From Sanguinoderma infundibulare (lineage: Eukaryota > Basidiomycota > Agaricomycetes > Polyporales > Polyporaceae), in the NCBI GenBank assembly GCA_032821775.1, contig JAVLRN010000004.1:2852001-2916000 (forward strand): DNA of 64,000 nt, given 5' to 3'. Under the pieces are notes generated by a model, which saw only the letters and a program-made list of their open reading frames with translations, was not told where the DNA came from and did no database searches. Position 1 is the first letter of the stretch, and every line of letters begins with the position of its first letter. The position numbers and the translations under genes were made by a program. This document shows positions 9,236-21,086 of the stretch, one piece after another.

Positions 9236-12200
9236 CTACACATCCTCGCTGTCAGACGACACTGATGCCGAACATGAACCCCCCACGTCCTCGTCAAGCT
9301 GGCTAATGCGTGCCCTCATGACATGGACACGAGAAGGTGCAGCATCAGCATGATCAAATGGCGTTGCCCACGCCGGGAGCGAGCCGTAAGTCTTGAAGTA
9401 CGGTGCCCAAAGCGAGCCACAGCGTAGGCGCAAGCCCTCGAATACCGACGCCTGCTTCTCGGCGTAAATCGAAAGCGCAAGACGTAATGCTGGGGAGACG
9501 TCCGAATGGCGATTACCCTGGCTACGCCACCACTTCGCCCGGTCCTCGAAGAATTCAATAACCCGGCGCATCTCCTCTTCCAGCAACTCCTCCTCCTCTC
9601 CCCACCGCTCCGCCCGAGCTTTACACCGAGCCCACTCAATGCGCATACTATCTGCAAACTCAGCCGGCGTGGATGGGCGCATGGGATGGGAAGATTTGGC
9701 ACCGCCAGGAGAAAGCCAGATCCAGCTCACCACGACTCGGCCTTCACTTTCATCTTCATCGCGCCCGGGTCCTGTGATGTCGCTGTCATTGAGTACCTTG
9801 AAGCGGGATGACCAATCACCAGAAGGGTCAAGGTTGTTCATCGCGGCGTGAGATGCACGGTAGCGAAGAATGCACCGCTGGATCTTGGCGTCGAAACGTG
9901 AATAAAGCGTGCGGATGCGAGTGTTGGCGCGCTGGCCGGTCCCCGAGACATTGAAGCGCTTGAAGTCAGTGATGCCGGTCAGGACGCGGCGTAACCGGCG
10001 GATGTCATCCAAGCAGTCGGAGAGCTGAGCAAGTCGCAGTCGCCGCTCTTTGTCGCGCAGAGAGGCCATTGAGTCTAGTGCAAGAAGAGAAGCAGGTAGG
10101 GCAGAAGGCAGCCAGAGTTGCACGTCCTTCACTCTTGTTTGTGCAGGCGAGGACGAGGATGGGGGATCTGGAGCGGGTACGTGTGAGGCAGTGATGCGGA
10201 GCGCGGAAACCATGGGCATGTGGCAGTCCTGGATGGACTGCCATGAGGCGATGCGGCGGCTGAGGAGCGTCTGCTTTTCCTGGATCTGGGCGGCCGATTT
10301 ATCGGAATTGGAAGTCGTCTTCACCATGCTCATGGCACGTCTGCATATTAGAACATCAATAACATGCGCACACGATGTAGGATTTCCAGCACTTACTGCT
10401 GCTCCTCAAGCTCAAGTCCCACTTGAAGGAACACACCGGGCGTTGTCTCGTGCCCCAGTAGCGTCTGGGCGGCGTTCTCCGCCGCTTCCTCGGTTGCGAT
10501 CTGGCGCCGTATGGCTGCTTGAGACATATCTGTGATGGAAACATTGAGAACGTAGCCGACGTGTCTTCCGAATGTAGATACGCACTCGTTATTGGTTCCT
10601 CGTACGGATCGGGGTTCGACATATCTGCCTCCCACTCCTGAACGCGACGTTCCCACTGCCCTACAACCCCGGCGTCGAACGTCTTGTTGAATTGCTCGAA
10701 TGTCTTGAACTGTTTAGCATGCATGGTCTTGGCTTCATGGAGGGACTTGAGGAAGAACGGCGCTGTTCGATATATCAGTGACACGCGCCAACAGCCTAAC
10801 GTAATGTACTTACCGAAGGCGATGATTTTCTGCCAATTCCACGCACCCCAGTGGTCATTGAAGACCTCGTGCCGAAGGCCGGGACTCATCTCCCGGGTGC
10901 TGAGGGCCAATGGGTTCATGTGGGACCAGTGGGACTCAATGCCCTCCCCGTATGTACGAGCGACCCATCGAAGGAAGTTGAAAGAGAATTGTGAGTGCTT
11001 GGGCCCGTGAACGCGGAAGTGTTTCTTCGGGATGGCGAAACGTAGTGTGACCTTGTCAAGGTCGAGGTGCATTTCGCGCGGGAATCCAAGCATTCGCGCG
11101 AAGAGGTTCCTATACCACTGACAGACGATATCATAAGAGATGAGCAAGATGAGGATGACGACCCCCGTCAAGGTGGAAAACAAGAGGTAATCCATGTTAG
11201 CGTATCTGCTTTGATCAGCAGACATTTGCGACAAACGTGGACAGATTTGCTTACTTTTCCCCCTTCTGGGTATCTCCCGCCCCGTTCCGACGGACGAGTG
11301 CATGACGGGCACATAAAACCGCACCAACGCCGGATGCCACATAACCTTCGCGACGAAGATTAGCGTTCACGATGGCGCTATGCTCAGCAGAGCAATGGTT
11401 CTCCTGCTTCCGACATTAGCAACAAAGAACGCGCAAATGTAATGTCTGCAACGTACTTCCTGCTGGTCGCCATACTTAGCAATATGCGCTTGATATGCGC
11501 TCTCTTCAACGAAATAGCTCCACCCCGATCCCAGCTCAAAGTCGTCAAAGTTTCGAGCTTTGCACTTTGCTCGAAAGTTGGCGTCTAGCATCAGGAACAG
11601 CGTATAAAGCCATCTTGTTGGACATCATCAGATCGCGCGTACAAGTGATACAATACATAGTATGGACTTACCGTATCTCAGGCGGGGCCTTGTCCCAGTC
11701 CTCCGGCAGGTTCCTTCCCGGATGAGGACATGCGGGGCATTCGACAGCGAGCTCCCCAGGTTGTGTCCCCGCGACACCAGCCGGGTCGTGGATACGACCA
11801 CCCCGTTTGACCATGGTCAGATGGCGCCACAGCCGCATGACGTGAGAGAACTGATGATAGCGGTTCTGGGTGTTTGATCAGAGACGAAGGAGGTTCGAAG
11901 GTAAACGAGCATACCAAGACGGGTCCCAACCCAGAGTTGTCAGTGACACGCTCAAGGGTTCGGCAGTAGTCATTGAGGCTGACCTTCGACTGGAAGTTGA
12001 GCTCGTGATAGGTCTCGAGCACGCGGAAGGTGAATGCTGTCGCAGGTCTGTTCGTCGTTGCCGGAAACCACCCTCGACGGAACACTTGGACCCATTCGTG
12101 CTGAAACCTGCGGGTTTCTGGGTCGAGGCACTCGCAGAATAAGACATCTACTTCGTGGGTGCCTGTAAGGTCCACAACGACGAGACGCCGAGAACTAGCG

Positions 12201-12971
12201 GAGGGGCAAGGGCACTCCGCGCCGTTGTGGCCAAGTTGGACGATCAGACCGTGCTCGCGAAGGGAACTTTTCACAAAGGTCTTTCCATTCCATCTCTGAC
12301 ACGGAATAACCTCAACTACGGCGCAAACAACAGGAAATGGAAACTCACCTGTACACGATGCAAGGGCAACCTCGAATGCCCCGCGACAGCACAGGCTGCG
12401 CATACAAGAGACCTCCCCTCGCATTCGATGCATCGCACAGACGCTTCGTTGACGAGGCATTGGCGGCACAGTACAGTCTTCTCCACATCCTCCTCGCACC
12501 CCTCGTAAAGCATCAGTTCATCGGCCATAGTTTGCCTCAAAGGAAGCCACTCCCGAACCTTGCTCTAGATACATAACAGTTAGATCATTCACTATGCATA
12601 AAAACGAAACGTACAGCGGCCCGTTGCGCAACACGCTCACGCTTCTTACTTTGTGGAAGTTCCTCCGTCAGATGCTCCGCCAGTTCGGGAGGGAATTCTC
12701 CGACAATCGAGTCGACGGTGGCAGCGATAGTTGGGTCAAGTGCCGCATCGGAAAGGATGTCCTCGGGACTGAGGTGAACCGTCCTCTGCTTGGTTTTAAT
12801 CCTGAGCTTTCCCTTGCTCGGCGCGGAGGCAGAAATGTGGGTGACGCGCCTGGAGACCGTATTTGCTGGCCCGACGTCCGAGTCACATTCTCTGGGGATG
12901 ACCTTGAATTTTGGCTTCTTGCTCTTTGCAGGGGTGCGAGGTGAGTTCTCGCCAGGTCGCTTCTTAGACAT
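9236..12971 (-). CDS. KDZ-family transposase with CxC2-type cysteine cluster (multi-exon)
   Basis: It starts MSKKRPGENSPRTP at 12971. After a basic N-terminus comes a cysteine cluster (CRQC-x8-C-IEC-x6-CAAC then GHSRLPLHR, 12350-12470) that matches the CxC2 domain found with KDZ transposases. It is followed by WNGKTF, LGHNG, the segment GWFPATTNRPATAF, and GELAVECPACP. The nuclease core has ISYDIVCQWYRN near 11130 and GEGIESHWSHMNP then RHEVFNDHWGAWNWQK near 10850-10970, which carry the acidic residues expected for catalysis. The C-terminal region (9236-10333) is helical and Glu-rich, as in this family. Clear splices include donor at 12614/acceptor before 12558 and donor at 12348/acceptor before 12295; the remaining exon limits are not all resolved. 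I saw no in-frame stop that introns could not explain. Confidence 0.88.
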
Positions 12972-13339
12972 AAGGAGTTGGTGGCAGCAAGTGAATGAAG
13001 GGGCTTAAGGAAAACGAAGAGCCACGTCAGAGGCGCTCAAGTAGAGCGCCCAAATATTATCTCTTCCTCAACTCTTTCTGCTCCCGCCCACTCCGTCATC
13101 GCTTGATTCATTAAGCACACTTATCACACATCATGACGATGAGGGGACGATAACGATTGCGATCCATTCCCATAAACTCCACAGTACATCGTACACGATA
13201 CAAATACAAGCGAAATGCGGAAGATGATGCTCGTCGTCGACGATGACGTTGATGACTACAGGCTCGCGACGATCACATTCCTGTTAACAAACGTAAGGCT
13301 TGGAAAATGAGACGTGAAAACAGAGACTCACCGACCACC

Positions 13340-13885
13340 CTACTCCTGCCGTCCGCTCGCGTTGATCAGCTGGAGGATGGCGTCCCGCAAGGTCGAGGAC
13401 GAGGTCTCCATCCGGCTAATGGCGGATGTGACGTTCACACCGAGGGCGTTGATTGCGTCAGTCTGCAACCTTCCCTGAGCTTCCAACGAGTTGATCGCGG
13501 CGGTCTGCGACGTCATCTGCGACTTCATCTGGGTTTCCAACGAAGCGATCGCGGTGGTCTGCGAGTCAACGGAGGTCGACAAGGACTCGAGGCGGGTGCC
13601 GATCGAGTTCAAGTCTTCGGAGGCTACACCTAAACCACAATAGATGTCAGTAGGACGTTCAACAGATATGGACAGTTGCTTACTAGCGGTACGCATGTGG
13701 ATATCCGAGTCCCAGTCACGGACGTCGGAGGCTGCAACGGACGGGGGGCGACCTTGGACGGAGGCAGGGGCAGAGCGGGAGCCAGGTCCGGCGGCCTGGG
13801 AGCCAGCGCTGGTGGCGCGCGAGCGCCCCCCGGTGCCAGCGTCGGACTCGGACGAGCGAGGAGGGGGAGCATACTTAGTTGACAT
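13340..13885 (-). CDS. Coiled-coil protein of the KDZ element
   Basis: Starts MSTKYAPPPRSSES. Exon 1 is 13885-13684, an intron of 54 bases lies at 13683-13630 (GTAAGC to TTTAG), and exon 2 is 13629-13340. The N-terminal half is Ser/Gly/Ala/Pro-rich and probably disordered. The C-terminal half has regularly spaced Ile/Leu residues (IGTRLESLSTSVDSQ and on), a typical trimeric or parallel coiled coil. It lies 370 bases upstream of the transposase start, on the same strand. No enzymatic motif is visible. It may help assemble a transposition complex, but that is speculation. Confidence 0.6.
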   Translation of the reverse strand: MSTKYAPPPRSSESDAGTGGRSRATSAGSQAAGPGSRSAPASVQGRPPSVAASDVRDWDSDIHMRTASKQLSISVERPTDIYCGLGVASEDLNSIGTRLESLSTSVDSQTTAIASLETQMKSQMTSQTAAINSLEAQGRLQTDAINALGVNVTSAISRMETSSSTLRDAILQLINASGRQE

Positions 13886-14380
13886 CTATGGAAAGGGTCG
13901 AACAGGGGCCGTAGCCGACGTCAGCACCGCTAGGGGACGGGGAGCGATCTGATGCGTACCGATGTTCGAGGGGATGAGAACAAGGGGATGGCGGCTGGGG
14001 CAAATTCGACCGAACGGCAGCGAGGGGCCTTTTATACATAAAAACTTCCATGATTGCCCTTTTTTGGTTGGTGTGCCCATTTTCATTTGAGACATATCTA
14101 TCTTCCAAATTTGGAAGATATGAAGCTTTGTAATGCTAGGCGGAGCCCGCCTCCGTCGAGGAAGATTGAAGTAAGTTTGATGTAACCATGCGGAGAAAGT
14201 GTGGGTACAATAGTCATTCTGGCTGCAGCTGTGTCCAGACCGAGAAGCGCAACCGAAGCACGTCCGTGAGTACATAGCATGACGATGACTGGACCATGAA
14301 CTTGGAATGGGAGGGCCGATATGGAACCAACAAGCAGAGCAGACAGAGCATTCTGCCGGAACAGTGGAACCGGACCGCGT
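13886..14380. other. Spacer upstream of the coiled-coil gene
   Basis: No gene recognised. It probably contains the promoter of the coiled-coil gene. Confidence 0.3.
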
Positions 14381-15010
14381 GCGCACGAGGTGCTCTTGTA
14401 TGCACCGCATGGGCTGGCGCGGCGGAACCTGCGCGCAAATCGCCGTGGTGGTCCCTCGGCTCTCTGCTACCGTCGCACGGGATCCTGCGCCTGAAGTCGC
14501 CTTCGACCACAAGCTTAGAAGAACAGAACCAGGCACAAGAAGACCGGACATGGTATCTCGACGTCCTCGGCTTACACGGCGAGCTCGAAATGGGAGATCG
14601 TCCATATAGTATGTCGGACGACGGCACAACCCTAAGTATAGCACAGGACCAGGCGCAAGAAGAGCGGACATCGCAGGAAGCCGAGCTCGTCCGTGTAGTA
14701 TAGCTTGTCTTCAACGAACTCAACACACCACAGCGTACTGCGTGCGCACGAGGTGCTCTTGTATGCACCGCATGGGTGGAACCTGCGTGTAAAGCGCCGT
14801 GGTGGTCCCTCGGCTCTTGCATGGGATCCTGCGCCTGAAGTCGCCTTCGACCACAAGCTTAGAACAGAACCAGGCGCAAGAAGACCGGACATGGCATCTC
14901 GACGTCCTCGGCCCACACGGCGAGCTCGAAACGGGAGATCGTCCTTATAGTATGACGACGGCACCAACCCTAAGTATAGTACAGGACCAGGCGCAAAAAG
15001 AGCGCACATC
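14381..15010. repeat. Tandem duplication, period about 363 bases, inside the KDZ element
   Basis: The segment starting GCGCACGAGGTGCTCTTG occurs at 14381 and again at 14744. The following 270 bases are repeated with scattered substitutions and short deletions. Both copies are open in several frames, but nothing in them resembles a known protein. Confidence 0.75.
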
Positions 15011-16320
15011 GCGTTCCGCCGTCAGATGTCCACAACAATGGAAGTGGAACTCATTCACGGGTAGGATGAAGGGAGCAAACCTGGGCACGAGGACATTGTC
15101 GAGCTGCTCATGGCTCATGAACGGTGAAGGCGCCGCACTTCCCCTCTTGTTAGCCCGCCTCCCGTCATTCTCTCACCCGTCCGCTCACCGCCATCCACGT
15201 CCCGTCGCCGCGTCATGATTCTTTCTTTTTTCCGTCTACACTCATAGACGACCTTTTCCGTCCGTGCTGTTAGGAGATAGCTACATATTTAACGGCTCGC
15301 AAACACGGAAGGAGCACGCTGCGGCGTGCTCCGGGTGTGATTGGACCAACTGATAGGCGGGTCGCGACGCTGAGCAAGGGCGCTGAGCGGTACAGTCAAC
15401 GGGAGGGCACGTCGGGCCAGTCCTAAAACGGGACACTAAGCGGAGGCGCTTGAGCGCGTATCTGGATCGAGGCTGATCTCGTACGTGTCTCGGGGGTCTC
15501 CCTTGATCCGCTCAATCAGATCGGAATCGGTCTGGGGAAATCTCTCTTAGATGCATGCCGACCGAACAGAACTCCCATCAGCGAACAAATCTCGCAACAA
15601 CAGACGCATGCCTCGATGTAGTTGCCGGTGTCAATACCTTGACCGTGTTGTTGAGCCGTAGGCTGGACGTAGTCATGATCCATCCGGGGCGAAAAATCGG
15701 CCCTTTAAAATTCGCGCATCACGTGTAGTCGTCTAGACGTCACGAGCAAACAACACGTCCCCTTCCAGCTCCATACAGGTGTCGTCACTCCGTACACTCC
15801 CGGAAAGTAGCCACATACGCCGTAACCGGCCTGAACGCTACTATAACATCGGATCTCTCTCTCTCCATTCGAGCTCGGCTCCTATAAGGGGGTCTGCCAG
15901 TGCCTAAGCACTATTTTTGGCATGGGACTCGTTTCTGTCCTTTGGACGTATGCCGTGGGTTGGACGGGTGGCGATCGCCCAGACCGAGGATATAGCCGAT
16001 CATGCTGTTGACGGGGAGCGAGCGAGCGAGCGTATGACCAGCGTTCGGCGTAAGCAGGATCACGGGGAACCGTTGAATGTGCAGACGCCTCTTGAAGCAG
16101 TCCTTGTCCAGGCACTAGGGTATTGACGGGCCGAACAGCTGCATGACACGGTCGTCCTGTCGCAAGCATTCGTGACCCTTGAGCACGAATTGGTAATCCG
16201 AGAAGTCTCTGCCTTTGATCGACAACCGACGAGGCGGAAGTGTACGTGTACTATGTAAGGACCCACGGACGTTACACCAAATTGTCAATATCTCAAAACA
16301 ATACCAGGGCGCCCGGCAAA
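15011..16320. other. Gene-poor stretch of the KDZ element
   Basis: No convincing coding region. It includes a hairpin at 15311-15332 (GGAGCACGC/GCGTGCTCC, 9-base stem, 4-base loop), which may be a terminator or structural element. Confidence 0.4.
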
Positions 16321-17135
16321 CTAGTCTTCAATGACCTTCATCCCACGCCGTGCGAGATCGCATCCCCTCCTGCAACGAGCCGGACTTTTCTGACGTGTAG
16401 CGCTGCACTTCCGACCAATGCTTGAATACGCCGACCTTGGTACCAGAGAGACCACAAACCGCTTCTTGCAGTGGTTCGGATCGGGCGGAGCGATGTATTC
16501 TTCTATACGCGCTATCGGATTCGCTGACGTAAAGGTGTAGAAGGGGCGGGAATACATAATCGAAGGGTCGACCTCGTCCTCCGCAGGCGCCTTGTCAGCG
16601 TCTGTGGACGAGGACGTCGGGGCCGCTTTGGCGGCAGCCTTCTTCTCAGCCTCCTCCCGTTTCATCTCCTCGAGTGTCGTCGCGATCAGTGGACGAGCTC
16701 TGCCTTCCCTTCAGGAGTCACTGGGGGGCGGGGCCGCCGAGCATGAGCTGGAACAGCCGGCTTGTCAGCGCAATCATGAACAGGCAGTGGCGCCGGGGAC
16801 TCCGAGGCGCATCGGAGAGAACCAAGTTCCGAAGCGATGCCACAGGGATGTCCGCGATAGCAGCAAGATGAGCACGAGTGGGGGTTGGCGGATACGGGGG
16901 CTGAGCACCGTTAGGCTGCCTGTGATTCATCGTGGACAGTGGTCGTGTTTACGGTGAACTGGAACACTGGCGGCGGCGGAGCCATAATTGTTGGAGCCGC
17001 GGTGATAGACTCGACAGGATCGGGAGAAGAGGGTGGCGTGAGATAGGGAGGGGAGTCGACCGCTTGCTCCTCGTCCGACGCGGTGGGGTCGATGAACGGC
17101 GATGACTGTGTAAGAGCTACAGATGAACGGAGCAT
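16321..17135 (-). CDS. Uncharacterised protein of the KDZ element, exon structure uncertain
   Basis: Protein-like minus-strand segments follow one another: an N-terminal stretch beginning [14 protein letters not shown] (17135-16914) rich in Pro, Ser and Thr; a middle part with [20 protein letters not shown]; and a C-terminal part with a Lys/Ala/Glu helix ([15 protein letters not shown]) and [20 protein letters not shown] (16665 to about 16435). They lie in different frames, as if joined by introns or broken by small indels. I do not recognise the family. Some or all of it may be a decayed gene. Confidence 0.35.
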
Positions 17136-17455
17136 AACGTTAGCTCACAAAGAGATCAAGGGATTAATGGCGCACGGACCTCCTCCTGTCAAATGCACGG
17201 CACTGGGTGACAGACGAGAGACTTTGGGGAGTCTGGGAGGGCGGCGGGTGGCAGGGCGACCCTGAATTGCATGCTGGAAGCTCAGTCAACTTTATGTTTA
17301 CGAATCAGGCGTGCAGAAGCGTGGAAAACGATGTCTGGCTACGAAGCCCTAGACAATACCTTTGAGTCTTTTCCAGGCCTTCCGCCCGACCTCTGACGTG
17401 GTCACCTTCCACGCCCCACCCGACCGCTTCCTCCTCCCCTTCGCATCTTCCCTCC

Positions 17456-19712
17456 ATGCCTCGCAAACGTTGGACCTCCAAAGACCAGTTTGAGTGGTTA
17501 ACTGGCCGGCTCGACGACTTCCGAAAGGCTTGCACAGAAAACCAATCGACTCCGTGGTTGAGCGGCACGTATCAGGACTGGTCTGACAAGTTTCCCGACG
17601 GCTTTGAGAACCCGACACAGAAGGTGCTCAATAAGTTCAACAGAGACGAGGAGAAGACCCGTCAGCATATGAAAGGCTTGCGACACAAGGTTAGTACGGC
17701 AACGTGTGACTGATCATCCGATACTTACGTTCATCATGCCAGCAAATCTATTGGTGGTTTTGGAACCGGCGGAGCGGGGAGGAGACTACGAAAAGCAAGA
17801 AGTCAATCTTGTCGCTCACAATGAAGAAGGCTCGGCCGCCCCAACCATACCAGGCGTATCTTACCTTGTACACTGAGAAGATTATGCCCCTGCTGCACGA
17901 ACAGTACGACGAGTACTCCGCATCCTTGCCGCCTGGCGAGAAGAAGAAGCATTGGTGGTCGTTCGTGATCGCGAAGTCGAAGGAGATGCTAGAGGGTGAG
18001 ACAGAGAGCGTCAAGGAGGAGGTCGAAGAGTACCGCGATATGATCGCAAAGGGCGAGGAATCTCTTGATGAGTTCCTGAGGAAGCTTGAATCCGGGGACT
18101 GCGACGCTGCGACATCCCATGAACGAGCGGAGCTGTTACAACAGTAAGCTTCCGAACCACCGCTGGCGTTGCCAGTATGTGCTTACCTTGTGTCCAAGCC
18201 GGATCAACCAGCTCCCCGACACAGCCCGTTACCTTCTGGACTCAATCAAGAAACTCACGAATTGGAACGGGACGCTGTTCTTGGGCGGGCCGAACCCTCA
18301 AGATGGCGAGATGACGTCCTTGATGTGAGGGCTGTCCAATCCGCGCTCATCATTGACTCAGCGTTCACACGTTCACAGCGTTCACAACGGCCGTACTCTG
18401 ACGCTCAACAAGACCTTCGAGGATGCGACGACCCACTGGAAGACGGTCTCCCAAGCTTGGGACAAGTTCATCACGGCATGTTATGGTAAGCGTCATATAA
18501 TGCGGTTATTATCGTGACAGTCGCTGACGATGTACCAAGCTGCCGATGCCGCGAGCAAGTTACACGACGCGTTCATGAACGAAGCCTCATCCCCCCAACC
18601 CAGTCCATCGAACGACCCACAGCCTCGTTCATCTGCTTCTCCAACAGCTTCCCCCTCGTCTCTTTCTGCCAGCGAAAATGACAAGACCACTGAGCTTTCG
18701 ACGCCCGGCAAGAAGCGCAAACGGGACCATGGCAAGGACAAGACGGAGAGGAAGAAGAAGAAGGACCGGAAGCGCAACAAGGTCAAAGGGTCGAAGGATG
18801 CCATAACGGAAGCCCACTCATCTGATGATGAAGAGGCGGAGGATTCGCGGAAGAGGAAGGAGCGGAAGCGTTTTGAGCGGGCTGCAGAGGATGAGCACTC
18901 GGAGGCGACGAGCACTCGTAAGTCGTCCCCCATTGGTAGCGAGTTACGTCTGAAGCCCACATCTCTATGCTCAACCTCTGCATCACCTCCCTCTACTCCA
19001 GGGTCGACCCCCATGTCCCTTCCTGAGCCCAATTATGATGACGAGCGGCGCAGGACGATCGAGAAGAATCGCGCCACGCTGGCTGCCGCCGGTTTGGACG
19101 GTGCCTTCCGCCAGCTCGGCAATACTGCATCGAACGGCGCTCCTGCCGTACCTCCTTGGATAACGACTGCCATCTCCCATCTCGAAAATCTCAGCATCAC
19201 GAACACGTGGTCGGAGCTGCTCAAGAACTGGCAGGCTTTCGAATGCGCCATGGGACACCCTGACGGCAAGGTATGTCTCGATGGCTCTTGCATGTTGTGT
19301 ATCTCACGTCCGCTGACCCTCGTCGTAGAAGCGTATCAGCGCGAAGCATCGGCCTGAGGAGGTTGCACGGTGGATCAACAACGGTCGCGACTACGACCGG
19401 ATCCTGTGCCCGGATTCTCTTGAGTCCTTTGGCTCACGGTGGATTAGTTGGTGGAGGAAGCTACAGCCAAATGTTCGCCAGAATGCAGAGAACTGGCCGC
19501 TGCCGCGCACAGTCCCGGAGGACGACTTGGAATGGGATTCAATCCGTCGTGGGGGGTGTAACGGAATCTTCGTCGTCGTCATGTCTCTCGCGATCTGGGC
19601 GTCGGCGGTTGAAGTAGGAGCTGAGCCTCCTGCCGACCTTGCGCATGCCGTGGACGATGTCAACTGGACAATCTCCACGGTGCTCGAGACCCATCGTTCC
19701 GGGCTGAAGTAG
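17456..19712 (+). CDS. KDZ-element passenger: 660-aa protein with homeodomain-like N-terminus
   Basis: Six exons keep the phase: 17456-17689, 17743-18143, 18199-18324, 18379-18485, 18540-19270 and 19329-19712, giving 660 residues. The N-terminus MPRKRWTSKDQFEWL and the segment QIYWWFWNRRSG at the second exon look like a DNA-recognition helix (compare WFxNRR of homeodomains). The middle has a Lys-rich nuclear-localisation-like block (KKRKRDHGKDKTERKKKKDRK, trimmed in reality by flanks). The C-terminal domain holds RPEEVARWINNGRDYD, WISWWRKLQP and GCNGIFVVVMSLAIW. From memory, proteins of this layout are numerous in Agaricomycete genomes and often lie near transposons. It is divergent from the transposase and within the same ends, so it is probably a second element-encoded protein. 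Confidence 0.72.
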
Positions 19713-20109
19713 ACCACCCACAACTTCGAGGAGGACGGGTAGGAGGTGGAGGGCTGACGTACGCAGAAGCCGGGCGCATAGACGCTGTGTATAAGTCAAT
19801 TCCATACTGTTCATTCGCGCATAAGCTAACTCGTTCCCTGCGCGTTCCCTCCACTATCGCATTTCTCTCGCTTGGTCATCACATTCCTTCATCTGATTCC
19901 CAGTATCGTCCACGCCCTAATCCCTGTAGATAGATGTCGCATATAATCCAGCACGTTAACTCATATTATTGCACTATTGCTTACGTGGTTTCTTGTAATC
20001 TCGCAATAATGATCAATAGTGACGTTCCCTTGCGTGTTAGGTGTGCTATTGATATTGCTGGCCATTTGACTAAGGTACAAGTGCGCATATGGAGCATATA
20101 CAAATAGGC
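19713..20109. other. Spacer between the homeodomain-like gene and the right satellite
   Basis: About 400 bases, probably the gene's 3' untranslated region. Nothing else seen. Confidence 0.35.
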
Positions 20110-20950
20110 GGGGGTGGTACAAGTGGAATATACTAATGGGCAGGGCTGGTACAAGTACGCATATGGAGGATATACTAATGGGCGGGGCTGGTACAAGTAC
20201 AAATTTAGAGGATATACAAATGGGCTGGGCTGGTACAAGTACGCATTCAGAGGATATACTAATGGGCGGGGCTGGTACAAGCAGGATATACTAATGGGCT
20301 GGGCTGGTACAAGTACGCATTTAGAGGATATACTAATGGGCGGGGCTGGTACAAGTACGCATTCAGAGGATATACTAATGGGCAGGGCTGGTACAAGCGG
20401 GATATACTAATGGGCAGGGCTGGTACAAGTACGCATTTAAAGGATATACTAATGGACGGGGCTGGTACAAGCGGGATATACTAATGGGCTGGGCTGGTAC
20501 AAGTACGCATTTAGAGGATTTACAAATGGGCGGGGCTGGTACAAGTACGCATTCAGAGGATATACTAATGGGCGGGGCTGGTACAAGCGGGATATACTAA
20601 TGGGCTGGGCTGGTACAAGTACGCATTTAGAGGATTTACAAATGGGCAGGGCTGGTACAAGTACGCATTTAGAGGATATACTAATGGGCAGGGCTGGTAC
20701 AAGTACGCATTCAGAGGATATACTAATGGGCGGGGCTGGTACAAGCGGGATATACTAATGGGCTGGGCTGGTACAAGTACGCATTTAGAGGATTTACAAA
20801 TGGGCAGGGCTGGTACAAGTACGCATTTAGAGGATTTACAAATGGGCAGGGCTGGTACAAGTACGCATTTAGAGGATATACCAATGGGCGGGGCTGGTAC
20901 AAGTACGCATATAAAGGATATACAAGTGGGCAGGGCTGGTACAAGCATAG
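20110..20950 (-). repeat. Right subterminal minisatellite, about 22 units, inverted relative to the left
   Basis: The same long and short units as at 8225-9065 but on the opposite strand (GGCTGGTACAAG). Unit order and variant bases differ from the left array, so the arrays have evolved separately or by internal exchange. Confidence 0.92.
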
Positions 20951-20971
20951 GTATATAAGATATACAAGTGA

Positions 20972-21086
20972 GGATGAAGGAAATACAATTAGGCCAGTTG
21001 TAAGTGAATTACAGACGGGTCATAAAATAGTCCCCCTCCTACCACAGTTATGGGGACTTGTATTACAAGTATGGAAGCTACTGGTG
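20972..21086 (-). repeat. Right unique inverted terminus of the KDZ element
   Basis: The reverse complement equals 8082-8194 apart from one substitution. It ends GCTACTGGTG at 21086. Confidence 0.8.

Larger units (their letters stand above)
8082..21086. mobile_element. 13-kb KDZ-superfamily DNA transposon
   Basis: The ends are inverted: both begin CACCAGTAGCTTCCATAC, and the first 113 bases differ at one position. Each terminus continues into a minisatellite array of about 22 units, giving roughly 1-kb inverted ends. Inside lie, from left: KDZ transposase (minus), coiled-coil protein (minus), a duplicated segment, an uncharacterised protein (minus) and a homeodomain-like protein (plus). The insertion point is in cargo gene 2 of LTR element B. 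KDZ elements (Kyakuja-Dileera-Zisupton) are known to be expanded in Agaricomycetes. Confidence 0.88.

Noticed and set aside
8082..21086. A TET/JBP dioxygenase gene accompanying the KDZ transposase
   Set aside because: Such genes are known beside KDZ elements, so I looked for the His-x-Asp and distal His/Arg motifs, but no frame in the element shows them.
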